DNA of 25,036 nucleotides from Synergistaceae bacterium (GCA_031290815.1 JAISLO010000040.1:1-25036); one strand, 5' to 3'; shown: positions 14,959 through 23,868, counted from the stretch's first letter. Numbers and translations: made by a program. Notes: a model not told the origin generated them from the letters alone.

Positions 14959-15615
14959 ATGGCGGGGAGACTGGCGCCGACCAGGGGCAACTTGGTAAAG
15001 CTCAAAAAATCCATAGCTCAGGCTCAGAGCGGGCATGACCTCCTGGAGCAGAAAAGACAGGTTCTTATGATGGAACTTGTGAGGCATATCGAGGAGGCCA
15101 AGACATTGCAGGGCGATATAGCCGTCGTCTTCGGAGACGCATACGCCGCGCTGCAGAGGGCAAACGTGTCGTTGGGCATAGACGAGGTAGAGGACATCGC
15201 TCACTCAGTTCCGATGCTGAGTGGCATAGTGGTCCGCCTCAGGTCGGTGATGGGTGTCGAGATACCGGATATAGACGAGATCGATCACTCCATAAAGCCG
15301 AGTTACTCTTTCAGCGGCTCGACCGGATCGATGGATGAGGCGTATCACGCATTTCGAAACGTTTTAATAGCGCTGCTCAAACTGGCGGAGGTTGAAACGT
15401 GCGTGTACAGGCTGGCAATCCAGATAAGAAAAACTCACAGAAGGGTCAACGCGCTTGAAAAAGTGGTCATTCCCAAGTCTCGGGAGGAGTTGGTCTTTAT
15501 TCAGAGCGTGCTTGAGGAGGGAGAGCGCGAGGATTTCGTGAGGATGAAAATAGCGAAGGCAAACAGGCAGAAAAAGCAGAGCGCCCAGTCGGAGGAAAAG
15601 CGGAACGCCGTGTAG
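14959..15615 (+). CDS. V/A-type ATP synthase subunit D (central rotor shaft)
   Basis: A 218-residue helical protein forming the central stalk that turns inside the A3B3 head. The N-terminal APTRGNLVKLKKSIAQAQSGHDLLEQKRQVLMMEL is the diagnostic subunit D coiled coil, and the C-terminal RRVNALEKVVIPK matches the family. ATG 14959 with AAGG six bases upstream is preferred over GTG 14953. Its place as the first gene of the operon is unusual: in Thermus and many others D is last, after A and B. A 105-nt gap separates it from the next gene. Confidence 0.93.
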   Translation: MAGRLAPTRGNLVKLKKSIAQAQSGHDLLEQKRQVLMMELVRHIEEAKTLQGDIAVVFGDAYAALQRANVSLGIDEVEDIAHSVPMLSGIVVRLRSVMGVEIPDIDEIDHSIKPSYSFSGSTGSMDEAYHAFRNVLIALLKLAEVETCVYRLAIQIRKTHRRVNALEKVVIPKSREELVFIQSVLEEGEREDFVRMKIAKANRQKKQSAQSEEKRNAV

Positions 15616-15629
15616 CCGTAATGCTTGAA

Positions 15630-15643
15630 GAGGCGCTGATTGA
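15630..15643 (+). repeat. Short intergenic repeat, copy 2 (GAGGCGCTGATTGA)
   Basis: Begins 15 bases after the subunit D stop codon; differs from copy 1 at one base in fourteen. No stem-loop is evident within it. Confidence 0.35.
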
Positions 15644-15720
15644 CCAATGTTTATGCAGTCTGGCGCATGTCACAAAATCTAACTCTCGGCGAGACCAACA
15701 CAGGGGGTGAATTTTTCAAT

Positions 15721-16059
15721 ATGAGCGCATTGCAGGAGGTTCTGGCGGTTCTGCTGGGGGCGGAAGCCGAGGCGAAGAGGATCGTCGATGACGCGAAGGT
15801 TGAATCTACAGGCGTGGTCAAGACGACTCAGGATGTTTTCATGCCCGACAGAGAGGTCAGGATGTCGTCGGCGAGGGAACAGGCCAAGAGCATTATGGCC
15901 AACGCCCGGGAGTCTGCCGAGGCGGAGGCGAAGCTGATATCGAACCTCGGCAGGGAGGAGCGGGATCGCGTGGCAAAACGTTTTGAAAAGAACGTGGATG
16001 CCGTCGTCTCGGCTCTTCTTGCGGAGACCGTCGATAAGATCCTGGCCGGAGGCGAATAG
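15721..16059 (+). CDS. V/A-type ATP synthase subunit G/H (peripheral stalk)
   Basis: A 112-residue, Ala- and Glu-rich coiled-coil protein (AEAEAKRIVDDAK...ESAEAEAKLISN) matching the small peripheral-stalk subunit (G/H) that pairs with subunit E as a stator. ATG 15721 follows GGGGGTGA at about 15703-15710; the open frame extends to 15640 but that part has no ribosome site. The gene sits between D and C, three bases before the subunit C start. Sequence identity among these subunits is low, so the call rests on length, coiled-coil character and operon position. Confidence 0.8.
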   Translation: MSALQEVLAVLLGAEAEAKRIVDDAKVESTGVVKTTQDVFMPDREVRMSSAREQAKSIMANARESAEAEAKLISNLGREERDRVAKRFEKNVDAVVSALLAETVDKILAGGE

Positions 16060-16061
16060 TT

Positions 16062-17165
16062 TTGTCAGCGTCATACTCTTCGCGTGGAGAGTGTATATCT
16101 ATAGGAGTGAAATCGCGGGTTCTCTTTGGCCGTTTGCTCTCACCGGACGATTATTGGCTGCTGTTGGGCAGCGACACGATCGGGGAGATCGCCCAAAAAC
16201 TTCGTTCCACCAACTATCAGGATTCCCTTTCGTCCCTGCCTGTGGAGCCTCACAGACAGGACATAGAATTCGCGGTTAAAACCACTATCCTCAAGGAGGC
16301 AGAGAACTTTGCCATTCACATGAGCGGCGCGCGGGTGAAGTTCTTCCTGAAGTGGGTGGGCTGGCACGAGGCGGAGAATCTGAAGAGCATATTTCGCTAC
16401 ATATCGGCAGGAAGGGTTGACCGTGACGCGCTTCGCCGCAGGCTGTACATCATGAAGAGCTCCAAAGTGTCCTACGACAACGCGCTCCTGGTCAGGGATT
16501 TCACCGAGCTGGCCGAATCTCTCAAGGGTACGCCCTATTACAAGCCTCTCTTCGACCCGTTGCGGAAGATTTCATCAGGCGAGGAACAAAACCTCTTTCT
16601 GCTGGAGACCTCACTCGACAGTTTTAACGAATTGTCCCTCTTCAAGGAGTTGATGAACCTCGACGTGAACGAGAGGCGGATGTTGCTGCCTCTTTTTGGA
16701 GCGCGGCTCGACCTTTTCAATATCTATATATTATACAGGGCTTTGACGTTCTACGAATTGTCCCCGGAAGAGGTGCTCAATCTGCTCCTGCCCGTTCAAT
16801 TCAAGATCAACCTGCACCTTTTGGGGGCGGCCATCCACGACGAATCATTCGAACATACGATAGAGAGGCTGAAGTACAGGTTTGCGGCGTATGCCGACAT
16901 ATTCGCGAGCGGCCTCGCGGATGAAAACCCTCAGCTGTCGCTCGAGCGAAACATCAAGCGGCATCTGTACAAATTGGCGTATCGGATTGTCCTGACCGGA
17001 TCGCCCGGGTTTCACACCGTGATGGGATATTTTCTCCTCAAGGAATATGAAGTAACCGATATAATACGTATAACAGAGGCTGTACGTTATGGTTACGACA
17101 GGCGGCTCGCTGCCGCCTACCTTATCAGGCCAATCATATCTGGAGGTGAAACGACATGGCAGTGA
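16062..17165 (+). CDS. V/A-type ATP synthase subunit C (d/AC39 family)
   Basis: A 367-residue helical protein, the socket linking the central shaft to the membrane c-ring. It resembles the V-ATPase subunit C/AC39 family in length and three-fold helical makeup (for example LFNIYILYRALTFYELSPEEVLNLLLP). A TTG start at 16062 is supported by GGAGG at 16048-16052 inside the end of the previous gene. The end overlaps the subunit I start by 10 nt, indicating tight coupling. Confidence 0.88.
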   Translation: MSASYSSRGECISIGVKSRVLFGRLLSPDDYWLLLGSDTIGEIAQKLRSTNYQDSLSSLPVEPHRQDIEFAVKTTILKEAENFAIHMSGARVKFFLKWVGWHEAENLKSIFRYISAGRVDRDALRRRLYIMKSSKVSYDNALLVRDFTELAESLKGTPYYKPLFDPLRKISSGEEQNLFLLETSLDSFNELSLFKELMNLDVNERRMLLPLFGARLDLFNIYILYRALTFYELSPEEVLNLLLPVQFKINLHLLGAAIHDESFEHTIERLKYRFAAYADIFASGLADENPQLSLERNIKRHLYKLAYRIVLTGSPGFHTVMGYFLLKEYEVTDIIRITEAVRYGYDRRLAAAYLIRPIISGGETTWQ

Positions 17166-19105
17166 TGAAGATGATCGCCCTGACAATGGTAGGCCCCCAT
17201 GAGGAAATGGAGCCGGTCGCCAGGCAAATGGTGCTTTCCGGAGGGTTTCAGCCGATTCCGCTCGACTTCCTGGTGAATGACAGGCGCATCAGATCGAAGA
17301 TAACGACGGAGGCAGACAACCCCTATGACGACCTCTTGAGCAGGCTGTCGACCGTGTGGAAGGTTGCCGACGAGCCGATACCGGATCCCGAGCCCATACC
17401 GCTCGCCAGGGATTTCAAGTACGCCGACGCCAAGGCGATCGTTGATGACATCATGAGCAGGATCGAATCGTTGAACATTCGAAGAAATTTCCTCTCCGAG
17501 GAGCTTGAAAAGCTGGAGGCGGCCAGGAGCTACGTGGCGGCCCTCAAGAATCTCAACATAAAGCCGAGCGAGTTCGTCGCGGCGAAATTCGTACTGCCCC
17601 ACTTCGGAAGGATGACAATCGAAAATTTCAACCGCCTGATCGAGTCCACTCACGAAGCCCCTCTACTGACAGTCGAGCTGTCCAGGACTCGCGAGAACGT
17701 ATGGGTTCTGATCTTCACCGTTCCCGGGTACAGGGAGGGAGCCAGAAAGCTGTTCGAATCGATCTTCTTCAGGGAGTTCTCCATAGAGGAGATCTCAGAC
17801 AAACTGACTGATGATGATCCGCTGAAGCAGGTGGAGGATTCCATAGATCAGCACAGGAAGGATATAGAGGCGCTCGAGGTGGGCGCGCGCGGAATCCTCG
17901 ACGAGAACCGCAAGGGATACGAGGAACTGTTTTCCAGGCTGTATACGATGCAGAGGGTGTACGACCTCTGCAGGGGAAGGGGCGAGGTTAGCGGTATGTA
18001 CGTCCTGTCGGGCTGGATACCAGAGGACACGTACGAGTCGCTGAAGAGCACGCTCGCGGCCGACGCGCCTATGACGACGGTCATAACCGAGCAGGTCGGC
18101 AATATGGCGTACACCGGCCTTAGAATTCCGACTATGCTCCGCAACAACAAGCTCGTCCGCTCGTTCCAGGATGTAGTCGCGATGTACAGCGTTCCGTCCT
18201 ATGGTGAGATAGACCCTTCGCCGTTCGTGGCGATAACCTTCGTGCTTTTCTTCGGGTTCATGTTCGGTGACGTCGGGCATGGCCTGCTGCTGCTCGCGGC
18301 CGCGGCTTTCCTGGGCAAGAAGAAAATTCTCTCGAAGCCGCTGGCGTATGTAATGAAGTGCGCTTCGATCAGCTCGATTGTGTTTGGACTGATGTATGGA
18401 AGCGCCATGGGAGTCGAGAATGAAAAACTCGCCCTCTGGCTCTCCCCGATGCACGATACCAGCACGCTCTTCAGCGTGGCCATACTGTCCGGCATCGTCG
18501 TCATAAGCGTCGGAATGATACTGAACATCATAGTGAGGTACAGGGAACGGGACTTCGGCCGGCTGCTCTTCGACGGGCAGGGACTGGCTGGCCTGTTCGT
18601 GTACTGGGGAGCCACCGTCGCGATATTTCTTTCAGTTTACGATGTCGAGACACCTTTCCCGGTGGACTATCTCTGGTACGTCATCTTCGCCGTGCTGCTG
18701 CTTTCCGTCTTCAGGGACACCCTTGCCCGCACCATATTGCGCCAGTCGGTTCACAAGGAACCGTTTGCCCTGCAGATGTTCGAGGTGCTTCACAACCTGA
18801 TGAATTACTTCACGAACACAGCTTCTTTCGTCCGTCTCGCCGCCTTTGCGTTAAATCACGTCGCCCTCTCGTTCGCCGTCATGACCATCTCCCGTATGTT
18901 TGAGGATTTGCCTGGCGGCATCATCCTGAAGTCCTTGATGCTGATCGTAGGCAACCTCTTCATCGTCGGGCTGGAGGGGATGATAGTGTTCATACAGGTT
19001 CTCAGGCTGGAATACTATGAGTTCTTCGGGAAGTTCTACCGCGGGGGAGGCAACGTGTTCAAGCCAGTGACATGGCAGCGCGACAGGATTGTCCAAAAGT
19101 CTTGA
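17156..19105 (+). CDS. V/A-type ATP synthase subunit I (a-subunit, ion channel stator)
   Basis: A 649-residue two-domain protein: a soluble N-terminal half (~1-340) that anchors the peripheral stalks and a membrane half (~350-630) with seven to eight helices that forms the ion half-channels with the c-ring. PSYGEIDPSPFVAITFVLFFGFMFGDVGHG is the family's hallmark first membrane helix, and FVRLAAFALNHVALSFA carries the arginine expected near the c-ring interface. ATG 17156 follows a strong GGAGGTG. Length is as expected. The stop codon lies within a promoter-like -35 sequence for the next gene. Confidence 0.95.
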   Translation: MAVMKMIALTMVGPHEEMEPVARQMVLSGGFQPIPLDFLVNDRRIRSKITTEADNPYDDLLSRLSTVWKVADEPIPDPEPIPLARDFKYADAKAIVDDIMSRIESLNIRRNFLSEELEKLEAARSYVAALKNLNIKPSEFVAAKFVLPHFGRMTIENFNRLIESTHEAPLLTVELSRTRENVWVLIFTVPGYREGARKLFESIFFREFSIEEISDKLTDDDPLKQVEDSIDQHRKDIEALEVGARGILDENRKGYEELFSRLYTMQRVYDLCRGRGEVSGMYVLSGWIPEDTYESLKSTLAADAPMTTVITEQVGNMAYTGLRIPTMLRNNKLVRSFQDVVAMYSVPSYGEIDPSPFVAITFVLFFGFMFGDVGHGLLLLAAAAFLGKKKILSKPLAYVMKCASISSIVFGLMYGSAMGVENEKLALWLSPMHDTSTLFSVAILSGIVVISVGMILNIIVRYRERDFGRLLFDGQGLAGLFVYWGATVAIFLSVYDVETPFPVDYLWYVIFAVLLLSVFRDTLARTILRQSVHKEPFALQMFEVLHNLMNYFTNTASFVRLAAFALNHVALSFAVMTISRMFEDLPGGIILKSLMLIVGNLFIVGLEGMIVFIQVLRLEYYEFFGKFYRGGGNVFKPVTWQRDRIVQKS

Positions 19106-19129
19106 CCGATGGGGTACAAGCTGTAAAAT
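19102..19129 (+). promoter_or_regulatory. Putative internal promoter ahead of the c-ring subunit gene
   Basis: TTGACC (19102-19107) and TAAAAT (19124-19129), each one base off consensus, are separated by 16 bp. The -35 overlaps the subunit I stop codon. Extra transcription from here would raise the amount of the c-ring subunit, which is needed in many copies per complex. Confidence 0.5.
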
Positions 19130-19167
19130 TACCAATATAAAATTGCGCTTGAAGGAGATGATTTGAG

Positions 19168-19599
19168 TTGTTTGGGCTGGTTTTAAGCATTTCGGCAGTC
19201 ACTATGACGATATTTGCGGGTGCGGTCATGCACAGGCGTGGTTTTCTCGGATCGAGGAGGAGCCTCGCGTGCATATTGGCGGCATCCTTTTTGATACTGC
19301 TCACCGGAGCGGCGCTTTCGCTCTCCTCGGCGGGAGCGGCGGTTGCGGCTGAGGGCGCCGGGGCTGAGAAAGCCGATACATCGAACAATGGACTCGGCTA
19401 TATAGGCATGGCGCTTGTGACAGGGCTGGCGTGCATCGGCGCCGGAATAGCGGTGGGCAGCGTTGGATCGGCGGCCCTGGGACTCGTAGGGGAGCAGCCG
19501 GGAGCGATCGGGACGACTCTGATATACGTTGGCCTTGCCGAGGGCATAGCGATATACGGCATAGTCATATCGATTCTCATCTTGAACAAGCTGGGGTAG
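19168..19599 (+). CDS. V/A-type ATP synthase subunit K (c-ring proteolipid) with N-terminal hydrophobic extension
   Basis: The rotor-ring subunit. Residues ~76-142 form the c-type hairpin, with the ion-carrying glutamate E125 in GLAEGIAIYGIVISILIL. Residues 1-60 contain two more hydrophobic stretches (~3-20 and ~32-55) followed by an Ala-rich AAVAAEGAG segment; they do not repeat the c motif, so they are either a long signal/leader sequence or extra helices. The first hairpin helix has GAGIAVGSVG where sodium-type subunits such as NtpK and also Thermus have a glutamine, and glycine follows E125 where NtpK has threonine, which argues weakly for protons over sodium. TTG 19168 is preceded by AAGGAG at 19152-19157; no ATG alternative is available because ATG 19159 runs into a stop. 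Confidence 0.9.
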   Translation: MFGLVLSISAVTMTIFAGAVMHRRGFLGSRRSLACILAASFLILLTGAALSLSSAGAAVAAEGAGAEKADTSNNGLGYIGMALVTGLACIGAGIAVGSVGSAALGLVGEQPGAIGTTLIYVGLAEGIAIYGIVISILILNKLG

Positions 19600-19610
19600 G
19601 CGTGTAAGAC

Positions 19611-19922
19611 GTGAGAGTCTACCTGATCAGCGACAATCACGATTCTCTGGTCGGCATGAGACTGGCCGGCATCGAAGGCGTCGTTGTTCATGAGCGCGAC
19701 GATGTGATCAAGGCCATGGACTCCGTGTCGAAGATGGAAGGTATCGCAATCCTGGCCGTCACGGAGAAGGCGGCTGAGCTGGTCCCCGATATAATACGGC
19801 AGATGAGGGAACAGGGAGATCTGCCTCTGGTTGTGGAGATTCCCGACCGACACGGTTCGAAACGAGGTTCCGATTTTCTGACGAGGTACGTCAGGGACGC
19901 GATTGGGGTGAAGATGGAATGA
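19611..19922 (+). CDS. V/A-type ATP synthase subunit F
   Basis: A 103-residue Rossmann-like protein bound to the rotor shaft beside subunit D. The family pattern is clear: start MRVYLISDNHDSLVGMRLAGIEG and end with IPDRHGSKRGSDFLTRYVRDAIGVK. The start is GTG 19611 with a weak ribosome site, 12 nt after subunit K. It overlaps the subunit E gene by ATGA. Confidence 0.93.
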   Translation: MRVYLISDNHDSLVGMRLAGIEGVVVHERDDVIKAMDSVSKMEGIAILAVTEKAAELVPDIIRQMREQGDLPLVVEIPDRHGSKRGSDFLTRYVRDAIGVKME

Positions 19923-20533
19923 GCGACGTCACTAGCGAAAAGATAACGGCTTTGCAGAATATTATACTCGAACACGCCAACGCGCAGCGAACCGCGATCG
20001 TAGCGGATGCCAGGCGGGAGGCCGAGGCGTGGCTTCGGAAGGAGATGACCAAGCTGGACAGGGAGACGTCGGCCGTGCTGGCCGACGCCAAACAGAGGGC
20101 CGAGGAAATTTACAGGCGCCAGCTGCTCTCAGCGGAGAGGGAGAAATCTACCGAAGCACTCAGGCAGCAGAATAGATTTTTAAACGAGGCTCTGAAGAAG
20201 TTTCAGGATGGGCTGGTGCATCTTCGCGAGCGAAAAGACTATGCCGACATCTTGACGGCACTGGCTCTCGAGGCGGCCCGGAACATGCGCGACAATGCTC
20301 CGGTCAAGCTGCGCCTGGCCTCTGCGGACTCCAATCTCGGCGGCAAGGTAGCAGACGCCGTCAACTCCAGATTTCCGGAGGCCAAAATGGCGTTCGATCC
20401 AGAACCGGCTATGATCCTGGGCGGCTGTGTTGTCGAGTCCGCCGACGGCAAGCGTCAGATAAACTCCGACTGGCAGTCGAGGACCCAGGAGATCTCCGAT
20501 ACTCTGGCCGACAGGCTGCTGGCGTCGTTGTAG
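19919..20533 (+). CDS. V/A-type ATP synthase subunit E (peripheral stalk)
   Basis: A 204-residue stator-stalk protein: an N-terminal coiled coil (~5-90, rich in Ala, Glu and Arg) and a C-terminal globular head (~100-204) with ILGGCVVESADGKRQINSDWQSR, which matches the family's conserved G-G-x-V-x-x-x-x-G-x-x-x-x-x-N pattern. It would pair with the G/H subunit encoded at 15721. It starts inside the subunit F stop codon (ATGA), so the two are coupled, and ends 15 nt before subunit A. Confidence 0.92.
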   Translation: MSDVTSEKITALQNIILEHANAQRTAIVADARREAEAWLRKEMTKLDRETSAVLADAKQRAEEIYRRQLLSAEREKSTEALRQQNRFLNEALKKFQDGLVHLRERKDYADILTALALEAARNMRDNAPVKLRLASADSNLGGKVADAVNSRFPEAKMAFDPEPAMILGGCVVESADGKRQINSDWQSRTQEISDTLADRLLASL

Positions 20534-20548
20534 GAGGGGGCGCGTATT

Positions 20549-22378
20549 TTGGCTGATGTTCAAAGAAAGAGCGGTCCTCTGGACTCGGACGCCAGGAGCA
20601 AGATCGGCCGGGTTGAGGCCGTAAACGGGCCTGTCGTCCACGCAAATGGGATGAGCGGGTTCGGCATGAGAGAGATGGTCCACGTCGGACACAGACGTCT
20701 CCTGGGCGAGATAATTCACATGGAGGGCGACAGCGCTACAATACAGGTCTACGAGGAGACGCAGGGCATGAAGATCGGAGAGATCGTCTCCGGAACCGCT
20801 GAGACGCTGTCCGTCTCTCTCGGCCCTGGTCTTATAGGCGGATTCTTTGACGGTATCGGCCGCCCGCTTTCCGAGCTTCAGGAGATGAAGGGAATTTTTA
20901 TAACGCCCGGCTTAGAGGTTCCCATGATCGACCCGGACAAAACCTGGGATATACACGTCGAAATAAAGGCCGGCGACATGATATCGCAGGGAAGTCTGCT
21001 GGGAACCATACAGGAGACTCCTCTCCTGTTGCACAGGGTGGTGTGCCCTCCAGATGTGGAGGGCGAGGTGGTGTGGTCCGCGTCGGATGGCAAGATCAAG
21101 AGCGGAGGGCTGGTCGCGAAGGTCAGAAATGCGCTGGGGCGCGTTGTCGACGTTCCCCTCACTCAGCGCTGGCCTGTTCGCACCCCTAGGCCCTATAGAG
21201 AAAGGCTTTTGCCCAACGAGCCGCTCATAACGGGTCAGAGGGTCATCGACGGGCTGTTTCCACTCGCGAAGGGAGGGACCGCGGCGGTGCCCGGCGGTTT
21301 TGGAACCGGCAAGACGGTCACTCAGCACCAGCTCGCGAAGTGGAGCGACGCCCAGGTTGTGGTATACATCGGCTGTGGTGAACGCGGCAACGAGATGACC
21401 GACGTGCTGGAGCAGTTCCCCATCCTCGAGGACCCTCGCTCCGGAAGACCGCTGATGGAACGGACCATCCTCATAGCCAACACATCCAACATGCCCGTTG
21501 CCGCCAGGGAGGCGTCCATCTACACAGGCATAACGATCGCGGAGTATTTCAGGGACATGGGTTATGACGTCGCTCTCATGGCGGACTCGACTAGCCGGTG
21601 GGCGGAGGCGCTTCGCGAGATATCCGGACGTCTCGAGGAGATACCGGCTGAGGAGGGGTTTCCCGCATATCTTCCGTCCCGCCTCGCTGAGTTTTACGAG
21701 CGAGCCGGGCGTGTGGTGACCCTGCACGGAGACAACGGCAGCGTATCTATCATAGGGGCCGTTTCGCCCCCGGGCGGCGACTTCACCGAACCGGTCACCC
21801 GGCATACTAAGAGATTTATCAGGTGTTTCTGGGGTCTGGACAGGAACCTGGCAAACGCGCGTCACTATCCGGCGATATCGTGGCTCGACTCCTACAGCGA
21901 GTACGCGCATGAGGTCGAGGGATGGTTTGAGGGACACGTCGATCACAGGTGGGGAGAACTCCGTGAGAAGGCGCGCCTGATACTGTTGGAGGACGAAAGG
22001 GTTCAACAGGTAATACGCCTCGTGGGGGAGGATGTCCTTCCCGACGATCAGCGGCTTCTGGCATACGCCGCATATTTGCTGAAGAACGCGTATCTCCAGC
22101 AGACAGCGTACGGATCCGATTCGTACTCGTCGCCGGAGAAGGGATTCTCAATACTCGATATGATAATTCACTTTTACGACAGGGGACTCGAACTCGTAAG
22201 ACAGGGTGTTCCAATATCACTCATCCGCGAAAATGATGCCGTTACGGAGATAACCCATCTTCGTGAGTTCAGCGCGGAGGACTCGTCATCATTCGAGAGA
22301 GCCAGGAAGAGGCTCGACAACCATCTCGACAGGGTGGGCGTCGAGCGCACCCGCGAGCAGCAAGGGGGTAGACAGTAG
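20549..22378 (+). CDS. V/A-type ATP synthase catalytic subunit A
   Basis: The catalytic subunit of the A3B3 head, 609 residues. The P-loop is G249-G-F-G-T-G-K255-T, followed by Walker B region YDVALMADSTSRWAEALREISGRLEEIPAEEGFPAYL. The long non-homologous insertion typical of subunit A lies at about 110-200. The start is TTG 20549 after AGGAGG near 20533, 11 bases away, with no better ATG nearby. The stop codon overlaps the subunit B GTG by one base (TAGTG). Confidence 0.97.
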   Translation: MADVQRKSGPLDSDARSKIGRVEAVNGPVVHANGMSGFGMREMVHVGHRRLLGEIIHMEGDSATIQVYEETQGMKIGEIVSGTAETLSVSLGPGLIGGFFDGIGRPLSELQEMKGIFITPGLEVPMIDPDKTWDIHVEIKAGDMISQGSLLGTIQETPLLLHRVVCPPDVEGEVVWSASDGKIKSGGLVAKVRNALGRVVDVPLTQRWPVRTPRPYRERLLPNEPLITGQRVIDGLFPLAKGGTAAVPGGFGTGKTVTQHQLAKWSDAQVVVYIGCGERGNEMTDVLEQFPILEDPRSGRPLMERTILIANTSNMPVAAREASIYTGITIAEYFRDMGYDVALMADSTSRWAEALREISGRLEEIPAEEGFPAYLPSRLAEFYERAGRVVTLHGDNGSVSIIGAVSPPGGDFTEPVTRHTKRFIRCFWGLDRNLANARHYPAISWLDSYSEYAHEVEGWFEGHVDHRWGELREKARLILLEDERVQQVIRLVGEDVLPDDQRLLAYAAYLLKNAYLQQTAYGSDSYSSPEKGFSILDMIIHFYDRGLELVRQGVPISLIRENDAVTEITHLREFSAEDSSSFERARKRLDNHLDRVGVERTREQQGGRQ

Positions 22379-23778
22379 TGCCTCAGTCCGAATATCTAGG
22401 AGTGACCCAGGTCAATGGTCCGTTCATTCTGGTTGATAACGCCGGCTCCGACGCTTTTTACGGCGAGTTGGTCGAAGTGAGGATTCCAGGGGGGAAGACC
22501 AGGAAGGGCAGGATCGTCTCACTCTCGGAGAAGGCGACACTCATTCAGGTGTTCGCTGGGACGGACCGCCTCATCCCAAACGACACTAGAGTGCGCCTTC
22601 TTGGAAAGGCCCTTGAGGTGCAGCTCTCCCCGACTATAATAGGAAGGACGTTCAACGGACTGGGTGAGCCGGCGGACGGGTGCGGAGTGGTCTTCGGTGG
22701 AAAGCGGGTGGACGCGAACGGGCTGCCGCTCAACCCGATAGCCCGGCAGTACCCGAAGGACTTCATACACACCGGAATATCAGCCATAGATACGCTGACT
22801 ACTCTGATACGCGGTCAAAAGCTGCCGATATTCTCAGGCAACGGATTGCCGCACAACCAGCTCGCGGTGCAGATAGCGACGCAGGCGAGGCTGATGGGGT
22901 CGGAGGACTTCGCCGTGGTCTTCGCTGGAATAGGAATAAAACACGACGACGCGGCTTTTATGATAAAAGAACTGTCGGAGCGGGGGAGGGCAAACAACGT
23001 CGTCACGTTCCTCAACTTGGCCGACGATCCGGTCATAGAGCGCATAGCCACGCCGCGCATGGCTCTGTCTGCAGCCGAATATCTGGCATTCGAGCTGGGG
23101 TATCACGTGCTCGTCATAATAACCGACATGACCAGCTACTGCGAGGCGGTGCGCGAACTGGGGGTGGCCGCGGGCGAGGTCCCAAGCCGCAAGGGTTATC
23201 CGGCGTACCTCTACAGCGACCTGGCTTCACTGTATGAGCGAGCCGGAGTCGTACACGGCGCAACCGGAAGCGTCACACAGCTTCCGATACTGACCATGCC
23301 GAATGATGACATAACGCACCCGATACCGGACCTCACCGGATACATCACCGAGGGGCAGATAGTCCTCAGCCGCGAGTTAGACGGCAAGGGCATATATCCG
23401 CCGATAGACGTTCTGACTAGCCTCTCGCGCCTAATGAAGGATGGAATAGGCAAGGGCTTCACCAGGGAGGATCACTCCGGAGTGGCCAGCCAGCTTTTTG
23501 CGTCCTACAGCCGGGTGCAGGATGTCCGTTCGCTTGCGAGCGTTGTAGGGGAGGATGAACTCGCCAAGGCCGATAAACAGTCCCTGAAGTTTGGTGAATT
23601 CTTCGAGAACAGATTCCTGAAACAGGGCCGGGACGAGGACAGGGAGATAGGCTACTCCCTGGATATGGCATGGGAGATATTGTCCTCACTGCCAAGAGGC
23701 GACCTCACCAGGGTTTCCCTAGAAGAGATAAAGACGCACATCGCCAAGGAAACGGCTGATTCACCGTCAGAGGCCTGA
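22378..23778 (+). CDS. V/A-type ATP synthase regulatory subunit B
   Basis: The non-catalytic nucleotide-binding-fold subunit of the A3B3 head, 466 residues. It has LPIFSGNGLPHNQLAVQIATQARL in place of a true P-loop, and DMTSYCEAVRELGVAAGEVPSRKGYPAYLYSDLASLYERAG, a hallmark of subunit B. The GTG start at 22378 overlaps the end of subunit A, with AGGGGG at 22363-22368 nine bases before it. It is the last gene of the operon; a strong terminator follows at 23830-23868. Confidence 0.97.
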   Translation: MPQSEYLGVTQVNGPFILVDNAGSDAFYGELVEVRIPGGKTRKGRIVSLSEKATLIQVFAGTDRLIPNDTRVRLLGKALEVQLSPTIIGRTFNGLGEPADGCGVVFGGKRVDANGLPLNPIARQYPKDFIHTGISAIDTLTTLIRGQKLPIFSGNGLPHNQLAVQIATQARLMGSEDFAVVFAGIGIKHDDAAFMIKELSERGRANNVVTFLNLADDPVIERIATPRMALSAAEYLAFELGYHVLVIITDMTSYCEAVRELGVAAGEVPSRKGYPAYLYSDLASLYERAGVVHGATGSVTQLPILTMPNDDITHPIPDLTGYITEGQIVLSRELDGKGIYPPIDVLTSLSRLMKDGIGKGFTREDHSGVASQLFASYSRVQDVRSLASVVGEDELAKADKQSLKFGEFFENRFLKQGRDEDREIGYSLDMAWEILSSLPRGDLTRVSLEEIKTHIAKETADSPSEA

Positions 23779-23794
23779 GCGAAAAAAGTTTAAA

Positions 23795-23808
23795 GAAGCT
23801 CTGATAAA
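23795..23808 (+). repeat. Short intergenic repeat, copy 3 (GAAGCTCTGATAAA)
   Basis: Lies 17 bases after the subunit B stop codon; matches copy 1 at 11 of 14 bases. It stands between the stop codon and the operon terminator. Confidence 0.3.
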
Positions 23809-23829
23809 CGACATAAATGGTATGAGATG

Positions 23830-23868
23830 ACGCAGACTGCCAGAGGCGTTTCTGGAGTCTGCGTTTTT
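23830..23868 (+). terminator. Intrinsic terminator of the V-ATPase operon
   Basis: ACGCAGACT (23830-23838) pairs exactly with AGTCTGCGT (23856-23864), extended inward by CCAGA/TCTGG after one bulged base, with a 6-base loop. The stem runs straight into a T-run (five T in all, 23864-23868). This is the clearest terminator in the window. Confidence 0.92.
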
